Assembly: GCA_003598175.1 (NCBI GenBank)
Contig: QZKN01000145.1
Span: forward strand, 1 to 39,897
DNA: 39,897 nt
Direction: 5' to 3'
Source of the DNA: Candidatus Omnitrophota bacterium
GTDB lineage: Bacteria; Hinthialibacterota; Hinthialibacteria; Hinthialibacterales; Hinthialibacteraceae
The notes beneath the pieces were generated by a model, which did not search any database, was not told the DNA's origin, and worked only from the letters and a program-made list of their open reading frames with translations. Below are positions 13,871 to 22,219 of the stretch, one piece after another; the first letter of the stretch is position 1, and each line of letters opens with the position of its first letter. The translations under genes and the position numbers were made by a program.

Positions 13871-15463
13871 ATGTGCGATCAACAGCAGGCAACGAAGAGT
13901 GCATCCGGCGCGCATACGTCCGGTCTGCGAGACGAATGCGGCGGCGGAACGATCAACCGGCGAGGATTTTTAGGGGGAATCGGCGCGGGAACCGTAACCG
14001 GATTGGCGATGGTGTCCGCCGTGAATGCGCAGGAGTCGCAGGCGCGGCGGGTATCCGGTCCGACCGGTTTTCCGCCGGGCAAGCCGTTGCGGGTTTTACC
14101 GGTTTTGGTTTATCATTTAGAATCCCCCCGCGAGATGACCAGTTGGCGGAGTTATGGCGGATTACGCGAGCAGAACGCGGTGAACGCGGAGGCCGAGCGA
14201 ATCGCATTCGAATTGCATGAGTTCGTAAAAAAAGCGGAATTTCCCGTCGAAATTCAGCCCGTCGTTCCAATCAGCAACGAAGCGCAGGCGAAAACAGCGG
14301 CGGAAAGCTACGCCGATATGATTTTGATCCACGCGGCGGGCGGAGGCGCATCATTTTATGCGATTCTCGCGGAAGCGCAAGCGGCGAAAGTGATTTTCAT
14401 CCGGCATCGAACCGAGCCGTATTATTTATATCACGAAATCGTTCATTGGCGGTTTCTCCGCCGCAACGAAGACGCCATGGCCGAACCGAATATGGATGTC
14501 GAAGATATCGTGGTGGACGATTACGGCGATGTGCTATGGCGAATGCGGGCGATTTATGGTCTCAAAAACGCAAAAGGCACGAAAATGCTGGCCATCGGCA
14601 GCCTGGCGGCTTACAGCGAACCGGCGCAGCGGCTCGGTCCGCAACACGCGAAAGAGGTATGGGGATATGAAATCGAAATCATCCCGCGTGAGGATTTCGC
14701 GAAGCGAATAAAGGAAGTGCGCGCCAATGAAGCGTTGATGCGGAAAATCGAGGGGGATACGCGGGATTTCCTGGCGCGTCCCAATCTCACCCTGCAAACC
14801 AAACCGGAATTTGTTTTCAATTCGTTTTTAGCCTGGCATATTTGCCGGGAATTGTTGCAGGAAAAGAATGCGTTTAATTTCGGTTTCGATCATTGCATGG
14901 GGCGGGACGTGATCGAAATGTTGAGCACGCCTCCCTGCCTGGTCCTGGCGTTGGCCAACGATGAGGGCTATACCGCCTATTGCCACACCGATCTCTCGCA
15001 CACGCTTCCCGGCGTGTTGCTGCGATGGATCACCAGCCAACCGACGTTTGTTTGCAACACCCATTTTCCCCACGACGGCATTCTCACCGTCGCGCACTGC
15101 GCCGCGCCGATGCGGATGAATGGAACGGATTACGAACCGGTTACGATCATGACGCATTACGAATCCGATTTCGGCGCGGCCAGCCGGGTCGAGTATCCGC
15201 AGGGTCAGCTCGTTACGGTCGTGATTCCCAATTTGCATTGCACGAAATGGCAGGGATTCCGTGGAAAAATCGCGGGCTGCCCGTCTCTACCCGCCTGCCG
15301 TTCCCAAATCGATATCGAATTCGAAGGCGATTTGCGCGCGTTTACAAAAGAGATGGAAGGATTCCATGCGCAAGTGGTGTATGGAGATTATCTGCGGGAA
15401 GTGGGGTATGCATTGAAGCGGATCAAACAAATCGGATGGAAGAATTATAGTTCTACTGCTTAA
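13871..15463 (+). CDS. Tat-exported L-fucose isomerase-like protein, 530 aa
   Basis: A long polar leader precedes a twin-arginine signal (INRRGFLGGIGAGTV, about residues 28-42 from the chosen start) and Ala-x-Ala-type cleavage (VNAQE). Two domains as in L-fucose/L-arabinose isomerases follow: an N-terminal flavodoxin-like domain (ADMILIHAAGGG, GTKMLAIGSLAAYS) and a C-terminal domain (NFGFDHCMGR, CLVLALANDEGYTAYCHTDL, LPGVLLRWIT, HDGILTVAHCAAPMRM). Compared with the paralogue at 10376, the CENDL motif reads CHTDL, so one acidic metal-ligand position appears to be His. The frame is open back to 13748, but ATG 13871 has AAGGAAAGG about 9 nt upstream and gives a sensible Tat leader. No partner gene follows. 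Confidence 0.83.
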   Translation: MCDQQQATKSASGAHTSGLRDECGGGTINRRGFLGGIGAGTVTGLAMVSAVNAQESQARRVSGPTGFPPGKPLRVLPVLVYHLESPREMTSWRSYGGLREQNAVNAEAERIAFELHEFVKKAEFPVEIQPVVPISNEAQAKTAAESYADMILIHAAGGGASFYAILAEAQAAKVIFIRHRTEPYYLYHEIVHWRFLRRNEDAMAEPNMDVEDIVVDDYGDVLWRMRAIYGLKNAKGTKMLAIGSLAAYSEPAQRLGPQHAKEVWGYEIEIIPREDFAKRIKEVRANEALMRKIEGDTRDFLARPNLTLQTKPEFVFNSFLAWHICRELLQEKNAFNFGFDHCMGRDVIEMLSTPPCLVLALANDEGYTAYCHTDLSHTLPGVLLRWITSQPTFVCNTHFPHDGILTVAHCAAPMRMNGTDYEPVTIMTHYESDFGAASRVEYPQGQLVTVVIPNLHCTKWQGFRGKIAGCPSLPACRSQIDIEFEGDLRAFTKEMEGFHAQVVYGDYLREVGYALKRIKQIGWKNYSSTA

Positions 15464-15588
15464 GGATTGGATGGATTTTCTTTTTTTGAAGAAGTTGATG
15501 AAACATAGAACTTGTAAATTTTCGAGTTCCGGAGGCAATAATGGATAGACTGCGTTTCGCGCGAGTTGTCCGGATAATTCTCAATCGC
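15464..15588. other. no gene seen
   Basis: This stretch and 15694-15886 flank the decayed antitoxin. I see no gene, terminator or repeat that I can support. A toxin partner for the antitoxin would be expected on its downstream side (15464-15588) and is absent. Confidence 0.4.
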
Positions 15589-15693
15589 CTACGACGCCAA
15601 TTCGTTTTTCGGAAGATTCAACTGAGCGGCAAGCATGGTGAGCTGGTTGTCTTTTTCCGGATCGATATGAATCATAAATGCGCCTTTTTCCAT
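15589..15693 (-). pseudogene. ribbon-helix-helix (CopG-type) antitoxin broken by an amber stop
   Basis: ATG 15693 follows a good AGGTGGTG site by about 5 nt. The product reads FMIHIDPEKDNQLTMLAAQL, then NLPKNELAS, then TAG; the same frame continues AIENYPDN. Compare the CopG/Arc antitoxin pattern: strand, D-P-E, helix LAAxxxxxKxEL, then R/A-x-A-I-E-x-Y. The stop replaces one residue in the middle of helix 2, so the protein would end after 34 residues and lose dimerisation. It is too short to show up in a standard gene call. It may also be a tRNA-suppressed or misread base. Confidence 0.6.
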
Positions 15694-15886
15694 GGTTTCA
15701 CCACCTGGATGATCATGCGAATAGGAAGTTTTTATAGATATGGACGATTCGTCAGTCAATGATATCTTGAGTAATCGTAGGATGAATTATGTTGTTTTAA
15801 CCTATCGTTGATTCCTCTCGTTTTTGTTTGGTTGAAAAAGTACAAACCATTCTACTACGAATATAACCTCATTGAAAAACCAAGCG

Positions 15887-17806
15887 TCATTTCTCTTCAA
15901 CAGGTGTTGGTTCCAGTGAGAGTGGTTCCGGGCGCGTTCCGTGTAATGTGTTTTTGAATTCCGTGCGGGCTTCCTGAATGGCAACAAGGATTTGGTTTTT
16001 GAATTCTTCCCGGTTCATCTCTTCCTCCAGCAGGAGCAGTAATTTATCCACGCTCACACCAATGAATACGCCGCCGATGACAGCGCCAATTGCCGCGCCG
16101 ATCATGGTTCCCACACCTGGAACAAACGATCCCACCGCTCCACCGGCAACCGCTCCGGCTCCGGCGCCTCCCGCGGTTCCGGCCGCTTTGCTCACAACCA
16201 CTTTGAGAAAGGTTTTCGCCGCAAGTTTAATGATATTTTTCGCCGCGATTTTATTGGTAATTTTTCCGACGACGATTCCGGTGGCCACACCCGCTGTCGC
16301 GCCGGCTCCGCTTGCTGCGCTCAATCTTGTTTTTAAGGATATCATATCTTTATGTATGGAGGGAGTTACGACCTGTTCTAATGAAATCTCATTCATGACA
16401 TGAACCGGAAACTCAACGGCGCCGACACGATTTTCATTCATGATTTGTTGGACAATTTCACGATACGTATTCATTGCGCTTTCGTGTGTGGCCAATACAT
16501 CCATGAGGGCAGACTGGACGTCGCGGAATGCGTCTTTTTGTTGTAAGAACTCATCCAGTTTTTGCATCATGAACGCTTCGATTTCTCCGATCAACAACTG
16601 GGCGATGCGCGAATACTCGCCCACCAAACTGTAATACCAATCCAGATAGGGATCCACATGGGCTTCCAGCCGCTCAAATGCGCGGTCCACTTCACGCTCC
16701 AGGTTGGTCCGGGAGACCTCAATCTGTCGCATGGCTTTCAGTTGGGCGTCTTGAAGTTTGGCGATGGTTCCTGCGGCAAAATAGTCATCATCAATCTTTT
16801 CGAGATTTCGTACAATCAATGATTCCGCGCTGATTCGCGCTTGGGTGTATTCGGGGTTTTGTCGTATATATGCTTCCAAGTAGACTACGAATTGAACGTA
16901 TAGAAACAGGGTAATGAAAGTGGTGATCGCCACAACAACAGCCATTCGGGTTGTGGAAGGACACGGAGGAACCTCGACATCCGAAAGAGGAGTGAAAATT
17001 CGGTAATATTCCTTTAGCGGGATAAGAAAGCAAGAAAGAATCGAGCAGGAATTGAAAAAAATCACAAATTCGCCCAGGCCCAGAATCAGCAAGGCATAGA
17101 ACGCCGAAACATCGTTCATCCGCCCTACGGCGTAGATTTTTATTCCTTCATAAGTCGCGAGCCATTGTGAATATTCCCATACCAACGCGCTGCCGGTCAT
17201 GTCCGAAACCATCGATTTTTTGGCGTCGATTGCTTCTTGGATGGAAGAAAAATCCATCGTCTGACCGAAACATTTGATGATGAATAGGTAGAGAAACAGC
17301 ATCAGAACGGGGCAGAGTCGGGTTGACCATGCCAAGGCCATGGAAGAGACAATGTACGGTTTGAGTTCCCGGGCGCATAAGCGCCGGATTAGGGTGAACG
17401 TGAGCCAGAAAACGGGGATCACGAGAAAAAACGCGAACCATTCCAACGGAGTAAACGTGTGAAATTGAATCAGCATAAAAAACGAGGTGAGGAGTGAATA
17501 CGCAATCCAAAAAAGGACTTTGAGTGGGCGTCCTGAAAATATACGATAGATCATTCCACAGGCTTGGAAGATGTGTAATCGGCGGATTTGACTGATGATG
17601 GCGCAATAAATACGGCTCAGAATGATGGGGACACTGAAGAAATATACGCTGAGAATCACAATCCAGACAGAATAGATCGCGAATGATTTGGCGAGAAAAT
17701 AGGTAAGGATTCCCCAACTCGAGGCTCTCATAAAAAATACGAGGAAATCCCTTACCGGTGCATGGGGATTCGGGATCTTGTTTTGTCCTGGTTCGCAGAT
17801 ATTCAT
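15887..17806 (-). CDS. multi-pass membrane protein with coiled coil and glycine zipper, 639 aa
   Basis: The N-terminal half (to about residue 330) has roughly eight hydrophobic segments (WGILTYFLAKSFAIYSVWIV, VLFWIAYSLLTSFFMLI, WFAFFLVIPVFWLTFTLI, LMLFLYLFII, FYALLILGLGEFVIFF, MAVVVAITTFITLFLYVQF). A long periplasmic or cytoplasmic helical stretch (about 330-470) follows, with VDPYLDWYYSLVGEYSRIA, a pattern I associate with uncharacterised membrane proteins. Then comes a Gly/Ala-rich region (about 485-590, GAGATAGVATG, GGAGAGAVAGGAVGS, GAAIGAVIGGVFIG) of glycine-zipper type that could insert in or perforate membranes. No function is known to me. Start: GGGGGG lies about 6 nt before ATG 17806; the longer form from 17830 has no ribosome binding site. 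Confidence 0.8.
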   Translation of the reverse strand: MNICEPGQNKIPNPHAPVRDFLVFFMRASSWGILTYFLAKSFAIYSVWIVILSVYFFSVPIILSRIYCAIISQIRRLHIFQACGMIYRIFSGRPLKVLFWIAYSLLTSFFMLIQFHTFTPLEWFAFFLVIPVFWLTFTLIRRLCARELKPYIVSSMALAWSTRLCPVLMLFLYLFIIKCFGQTMDFSSIQEAIDAKKSMVSDMTGSALVWEYSQWLATYEGIKIYAVGRMNDVSAFYALLILGLGEFVIFFNSCSILSCFLIPLKEYYRIFTPLSDVEVPPCPSTTRMAVVVAITTFITLFLYVQFVVYLEAYIRQNPEYTQARISAESLIVRNLEKIDDDYFAAGTIAKLQDAQLKAMRQIEVSRTNLEREVDRAFERLEAHVDPYLDWYYSLVGEYSRIAQLLIGEIEAFMMQKLDEFLQQKDAFRDVQSALMDVLATHESAMNTYREIVQQIMNENRVGAVEFPVHVMNEISLEQVVTPSIHKDMISLKTRLSAASGAGATAGVATGIVVGKITNKIAAKNIIKLAAKTFLKVVVSKAAGTAGGAGAGAVAGGAVGSFVPGVGTMIGAAIGAVIGGVFIGVSVDKLLLLLEEEMNREEFKNQILVAIQEARTEFKNTLHGTRPEPLSLEPTPVEEK

Positions 17807-17898
17807 GCAGCGCCCCCCATCTTTTTTCATCAGTCATCGTGGATTAAGCCATGATCACGCGGGTTGAGACCGCACTACGAAACCAGAATAGTAAATTA

Positions 17899-17926
17899 AT
17901 TGTAGCATTTCGGGCTATTCCTCCAA
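17899..17926 (-). promoter_or_regulatory. possible promoter of the membrane-protein gene
   Basis: On the minus strand TTGGAG is followed after 16 bp by TACAAT. The -10 box matches 5 of 6 and the -35 only 3 of 6. It lies about 70 nt upstream of the 17830 start and 95 nt upstream of 17806. Confidence 0.35.
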
Positions 17927-18001
17927 TGGTCATTGGGTACGAGTTGTTGGATTGATCTCTGAACAAGACAACGACATGATCCTTCTAACTGTCTATATAA
18001 T

Positions 18002-18018
18002 GCAGACAGGATGTCCGC
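18002..18018. repeat. fragment of the GTGCGGACATCC dispersed repeat
   Basis: GCAGACAGGATGTCCGC is identical to part of the copy at 36529-36557 and, inverted, to part of the element at 38257-38348. It lies just behind the GH28-like gene. Confidence 0.5.
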
Positions 18019-18030
18019 GCTCCGGCGTTT

Positions 18031-19656
18031 TCATTTCATTCGATTAGCCGTATGGAAGAGTTCAGTTTTATCAACTCCCTCGCCATACTCAAACGCGGCG
18101 CTCGATCCGCGTAAATCATTTCCGATCACACTGATCTTTTCGCAGGTTCCCACAATGCGCAAGAACACGGCGGCGTCCGAAGCCGTGCGACTGCCGCGAA
18201 TCAACGCATCGCGCACGCTATTGAAAACGATCATCGGAAATCCGTCCGCCAGGCATCGGCTTTTCCATCCCTGCACCTCCACATCGGCGACGTCTTCGCA
18301 GATCAACGCGGGGCGCAGATCGTTTTCTTTCCAATCGAGATCGATTTGGTTGAAGCGCAGTCCTTTCCCGTGGCGGCAATAGAAACCATAGGCGGGCAGC
18401 ACGCCGAACATGGTGCTTTCCGGGTAACTATCCGGTTTTTCGGGAACGATTGCGTAGGCCTCTTCGTTTGTACCGCCGCCGTCGAAGGTGATGCGGATAT
18501 TGTTCAGCGTGACGTTTTCGATGGGATGATCAGGCAGGCCGGTGATGGAGCACCCGATTTTGTCAACGTCCGTGGCGACGACATTGCTGATGTGGATGTT
18601 CCGCATGGCGCCCATTTTCGGTTTGGGCATATCCTCCTTGAAGGGGCGGGCGCGATTGCCCAGACGTAGAAAAATCGGCGTTTTCACGCCCCTCATGGCG
18701 ATGTTGGATATGGCGATGCGATCCATCTCACCGCCATCGACGATTTCCAGCGCAATGCCGGCCAACCCTCGGCCAACACCGTAGATGCTTTCCGTCTTAT
18801 AGGACGATTGAATCGAGCAATTGGAAATGGATATGTTTCTAAAACCTCCGTTCGATTCGGTGCCCATTTTCAAGGCGTTGCAATGACTGCTTAAAATGCA
18901 ATTTGTGATCGTTACATTTTCCGTGGGGCGATCGGCCGTGCTTTTCAGGCACAGAGCGTCGTCGTCGGAGTCGATCACGCAATCCGAAATCACCACGTTG
19001 CGGCAACAGTCGATGTCGATGCCGTCGTTGTTGTAGGTTACGTGATTTTCAACCCGAATTCCGCGAATGGTCACGTGATCGCAATCGAGATAATGCTGCA
19101 TCCACATCGGCGAATTGCGCAGGCGGATGCCTTCGATGAGTACGTTACTGCAGGAGATCAGGCGAATGTTGTACGGGCGGTTCAGATACTCTTTCCATCG
19201 GAAAGCAGCGCCCTGGCCGTCGATCGTTCCCTTGCCGACAATGGCCACATCGCGCAAATGTTCGCCGAATATCAGGCTCTGGCGCACGTACTTGTCGGTA
19301 TAGGAGCGGAAAGCGGGGATCGTCAATGGAAAATCGTCGGCGTCGACGCTGCCCAGGAGCACCGCGCCGTTTTCGAGATAAAGCGTAATATTGTTTTTCA
19401 GGAACAATGTGCCGGACAGGTATTTCCCGGGCGGGAAAAAAACGGTTCCTCCGCCCGCATCGGCGGCGGCGTCAATCGCTTTTTGGATGGCGATCGTATC
19501 CTTCGTTTCTCCATCGCCGACAGCGCCATACTCTTTTGCGGAGTAGAGAATGGGATTCGTCGCTTTTTCAGCGAAGGTTATTTGTGGGAACGAGTATCCA
19601 TAAGTGAATCCCAAAGAGAAATATACATATAACACACTCAACAGGAGTTTCTTCAT
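18031..19656 (-). CDS. secreted GH28-like (polygalacturonase-related) beta-helix enzyme, 541 aa
   Basis: A signal peptide (LLLSVLYVYFSLGFTYG) is followed by the pectate-lyase-3 start (AKEYGAVGDGETKDTIAIQK, GGGTVFFPPGKYLSGTL) and a right-handed beta-helix. GH28 landmarks are present in part: NNDGIDID (209-216) for the usual N-T-D, SDDDALCLKS (230-239) for D-D, and SSHCNALKMGTES (256-268) where GHG...RIK is expected. The last motif matches a GH28-related branch ('NALK-GTES') rather than classical polygalacturonases, so the substrate may be a different uronic-acid or deoxy-sugar polymer. AAAGGGG lies about 9 nt before ATG. It starts 70 bp behind the URO-D family gene on the same strand and may share its transcript. 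Confidence 0.88.
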   Translation of the reverse strand: MKKLLLSVLYVYFSLGFTYGYSFPQITFAEKATNPILYSAKEYGAVGDGETKDTIAIQKAIDAAADAGGGTVFFPPGKYLSGTLFLKNNITLYLENGAVLLGSVDADDFPLTIPAFRSYTDKYVRQSLIFGEHLRDVAIVGKGTIDGQGAAFRWKEYLNRPYNIRLISCSNVLIEGIRLRNSPMWMQHYLDCDHVTIRGIRVENHVTYNNDGIDIDCCRNVVISDCVIDSDDDALCLKSTADRPTENVTITNCILSSHCNALKMGTESNGGFRNISISNCSIQSSYKTESIYGVGRGLAGIALEIVDGGEMDRIAISNIAMRGVKTPIFLRLGNRARPFKEDMPKPKMGAMRNIHISNVVATDVDKIGCSITGLPDHPIENVTLNNIRITFDGGGTNEEAYAIVPEKPDSYPESTMFGVLPAYGFYCRHGKGLRFNQIDLDWKENDLRPALICEDVADVEVQGWKSRCLADGFPMIVFNSVRDALIRGSRTASDAAVFLRIVGTCEKISVIGNDLRGSSAAFEYGEGVDKTELFHTANRMK

Positions 19657-19725
19657 TATTATTGCCCCTTTACTAAATTCATAAATTACAACAAGGGCAA
19701 AAACAGCATTGCCCTTGCCACCCTG

Positions 19726-20985
19726 TTAATGGTTTTCATTGAATTCGTGAACGGCGTCGATCATCGCCGCGATATTTTCCACCGGCGTTTTGGCCTGCAC
19801 GTTGTGAACCGCGTTGAATACGAATCCACCGTTTGGGGAGAAAATCTCACATCGCCGCAAAACCTGCTCGCGCACTTCCGCGGGCGTGGCGAAGGGCAAA
19901 ATCCGTTGGGTGTCCACTCCGCCGCCCCAGAACGTGATGCGGTCTCCATAGTTGCTTTTTAAAGCCGCCGCATCCATGCCCATTGCGGAACATTGGACAG
20001 GATTAAAAATATCGAATCCCGCATCGATGAAGTCCTCCAGAAATTTTTCCACCGCGCCGCAGGAATGTTTAAAGCATTTCCACTGCGTATGGTTGTGAAT
20101 CCAATCGTTTACACGAACGTAATAAGGTTTATACAGCTCGCGAAAGGTTTCCGTGGAACAAAAAGACGAATTTTGTGCGCCGAAATCGGTTCCGCAGATA
20201 TAGGCCACATCCACCGCGTCGCCCACGACGGCATGAATTCGTTCCAAATTCGCCAACGCGATGTCGCATTGCTTTGAGAAGACGGCGTGGAGATAATCCG
20301 GGCGCAGAACGATGGACATGTACCATTCCGAGATATCGCGAATGCCTTTCGGATGCTTCAGCGAGGCGGCCGGCACTCGCGCGATGTCGCCGAATGAGGT
20401 TCCGCCAAACGAGGCGAAGACGGCGCGTCCCTTTGACGCCGCTTCCTGAACCGCGGATTTCCAATAAGCCAATTCTTCCTCCGTAATCGGTTGAAATTCT
20501 TCCAGATTATCGTCCGGATTCAACCGGTTTTCGTCGAACGCCTCCTGCCGCACGATGACGTCGAAAAAATAGCCGTCTTTCGGCATTTTTCCGCTGGGCG
20601 GCGCGGAGGTGTCGCCCTGCGGGTAGAGATACGTGTTCCCCTGCGCGTCCTTCGTGGTTTGAAATCCTTCGCCGACGAGTACTTCCAGTCCATCTGGCAT
20701 CCGCCAGAGTTTCCAATTTTCGTTGACATAACCATACCCCGTTCCACGCGGAAAAACACATTCCGTGTCGATGCCCATTGCCTCTTTTAAATCGTCATCA
20801 ATCCAGCCGAGCATTTGGCCGGGCTCGTGGACTTTTACCGGTCGGTTTTCCAGTCCGTAATAGTCCCGCAAAGCGGCCACGCAGCTGACGTGCATACCGG
20901 TGGTGTTGCAGCCGCCGAAATCGATGGGGATTTTATCCGGATTTCTGTGGCGGATCGCCGCTAAAATCCGTTCTCGGCTTGTCAT
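19726..20985 (-). CDS. uroporphyrinogen decarboxylase-family protein (MtaA/CmuA-type methyltransferase), 419 aa
   Basis: The protein has the URO-D fold: TSRERILAAIRHRNPDKIPIDFGG at the start and VFASFGGTSFGDIARVP in the middle. FKHSCGAVEKFL and NPVQCSAMGMD carry the H-x-C...C zinc set of the MtaA/MtbA/CmuA corrinoid methyltransferases, and GGGVDTQRILPF and FNAVHNVQAKTP close the domain. It is not HemE, whose substrate-binding residues are missing and which would not have the HSCG motif. Such proteins usually move methyl groups from a corrinoid protein; no corrinoid protein is in the window. Next to a GH28-like gene it may handle methyl or methoxy groups released from sugars, which is inference. 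GGAGAA lies 7 nt before the ATG. Confidence 0.85.
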   Translation of the reverse strand: MTSRERILAAIRHRNPDKIPIDFGGCNTTGMHVSCVAALRDYYGLENRPVKVHEPGQMLGWIDDDLKEAMGIDTECVFPRGTGYGYVNENWKLWRMPDGLEVLVGEGFQTTKDAQGNTYLYPQGDTSAPPSGKMPKDGYFFDVIVRQEAFDENRLNPDDNLEEFQPITEEELAYWKSAVQEAASKGRAVFASFGGTSFGDIARVPAASLKHPKGIRDISEWYMSIVLRPDYLHAVFSKQCDIALANLERIHAVVGDAVDVAYICGTDFGAQNSSFCSTETFRELYKPYYVRVNDWIHNHTQWKCFKHSCGAVEKFLEDFIDAGFDIFNPVQCSAMGMDAAALKSNYGDRITFWGGGVDTQRILPFATPAEVREQVLRRCEIFSPNGGFVFNAVHNVQAKTPVENIAAMIDAVHEFNENH

Positions 20986-21267
20986 TGCTGGTTCTCCTTC
21001 ATGCTTGTCACGACGACCACATCCGTTGAATGGTTCATCCTATCGTAGAAATGGTTGTGGAGGCAAGTGGAAGGTTTTGGCTCGATAAGAACGGCGTGGC
21101 GGGGCAAGTGCGCCTTGTCTGTATCGTTTGTTTTTGTATTCATTTAAAACAGGGATGAAAAGTGGAGCGCCCCTTGCGCCAGCTTTCTTATGCGGCGAGT
21201 CTACCGACAAGGTGGGATAACCTTTTAACTTTGCAAAGACTTGTGGAATCGTTAACGAGATAGGAAT
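20986..21267. other. divergent intergenic region before the formate operon
   Basis: This gap separates the divergent URO-D and fdhD genes. It holds GC-rich inverted segments (GGGGCAAGTGCGCCTTGTC near 21102-21120 and GAGCGCCCCTTGCGCC near 21164-21179), which look like another short dispersed repeat. I looked for a molybdenum-cofactor riboswitch and did not find its conserved parts. AGGA lies about 6 nt before the fdhD ATG. Confidence 0.4.
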
Positions 21268-22059
21268 ATGAATTGGAAACCGATGGAATCCTATTGTGGA
21301 ACAATGGCGGGGGCGGATTGGAATTTTCGGCATGAGCCTTGTTCCGTTGCGGTGGAATTGCCTGTCATTCTGCATATCGAAAGCGTGGGGGATCACGTGA
21401 TTTTTTGCTCGCCATGCGAATTGGATGCATTGGTTGTGGGATTTTTGTTTATGGCGGGAATGATTTGTTGTGCGGACGATATTGTGGGATTGCGGGAGCG
21501 TCGTCATGAGAAAAATATTTTTGATATCCAACTTACGCAAGAACGAATGGAGATGATTGCATCTCAAAAGCGCAGAAATAGAAATGACGATACGGCGCAA
21601 GTATTTTTTACTCATTATACGCCGGTTGGCGATGCGTTGCGCATACCCGCATCCCAACTGATCGACGTTGCGGATCAACTGCGAGAAAAACAGACGATTT
21701 TCGCGCGGACGGGTGGAACTCATGCCGCCGCATTGTTCCGCTCGGACGCCCGCATTCTTGCTTTTGCGGAAGATATCAGCCGGCAATCCGCTCTGGATAA
21801 GGCGGTTGGAAACATATTGCTGGAAAACGGGAGGACGGAGGGGCTTGGCGTCATGTTGTCGGGACGGATGAATGCGGAAATGGTGATGAAATGCGCCCGA
21901 TCGAAATTGGAACTGATCGGCGCTGTTTCCGCGCCGACTTCGTTTGCGTTGGCATTGGCGGAACGGTGTAATATTACTGTATGTGGATTTGTACGGGAGA
22001 GGCGGTTGACGGTATTTACGCATCCGCGAAGAATTGGCGAGTGTGAGCCGCCAGTATAA
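21268..22059 (+). CDS. fdhD: formate dehydrogenase accessory sulfurtransferase FdhD, without the CxxC loop
   Basis: FdhD carries sulfur from IscS to the molybdenum cofactor of formate dehydrogenases. The family's C-terminal landmarks are clear: FARTGGTHAAALF, FAEDISRQSALDKAVG, SGRMNAEMVMKCAR and SAPTSFALALAE followed by THPRRI. The conserved CxxC (usually S-S-C-G-x-C-G, Cys121/Cys124 in E. coli) should precede the PASQL...FARTGG region; here that stretch reads NDDTAQVFFTHYTPVGDA with no Cys. A different CSPC pair sits at residues 47-50. Whether it replaces the site is unknown. It opens the formate operon, 160 nt before the next start. Cofactor-binding Gly-rich parts are kept, so cofactor delivery may persist. 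Confidence 0.9.
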   Translation: MNWKPMESYCGTMAGADWNFRHEPCSVAVELPVILHIESVGDHVIFCSPCELDALVVGFLFMAGMICCADDIVGLRERRHEKNIFDIQLTQERMEMIASQKRRNRNDDTAQVFFTHYTPVGDALRIPASQLIDVADQLREKQTIFARTGGTHAAALFRSDARILAFAEDISRQSALDKAVGNILLENGRTEGLGVMLSGRMNAEMVMKCARSKLELIGAVSAPTSFALALAERCNITVCGFVRERRLTVFTHPRRIGECEPPV

Positions 22060-22219
22060 AGAAATGATCCGGATTTGAGGTTCGAATGCGTTGCGGGTCG
22101 GGTAATAAGAAGCGCTACTAGCCGTTGTATCAGCGTCATATTATACTATGGTCTCCTGTTTCGAGAAAAAGCAGTATTCCGAAAGAGGAAATTGTGATTG
22201 TTTTCATTTCGGGGTATTT

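Noticed and set aside
19726..20985. HemE (haem synthesis)
   Set aside because: The H-x-C...C zinc motif and missing HemE residues point to the methyltransferase branch.
20986..21267. Molybdenum-cofactor riboswitch before fdhD
   Set aside because: The conserved sequence parts of that RNA are not visible; the hairpins there look like ordinary repeats.
21040..22023. A 327-codon minus-strand open frame opposite fdhD
   Set aside because: fdhD on the plus strand is clearly real; the antisense frame is basic, has no domain and begins without a ribosome binding site.
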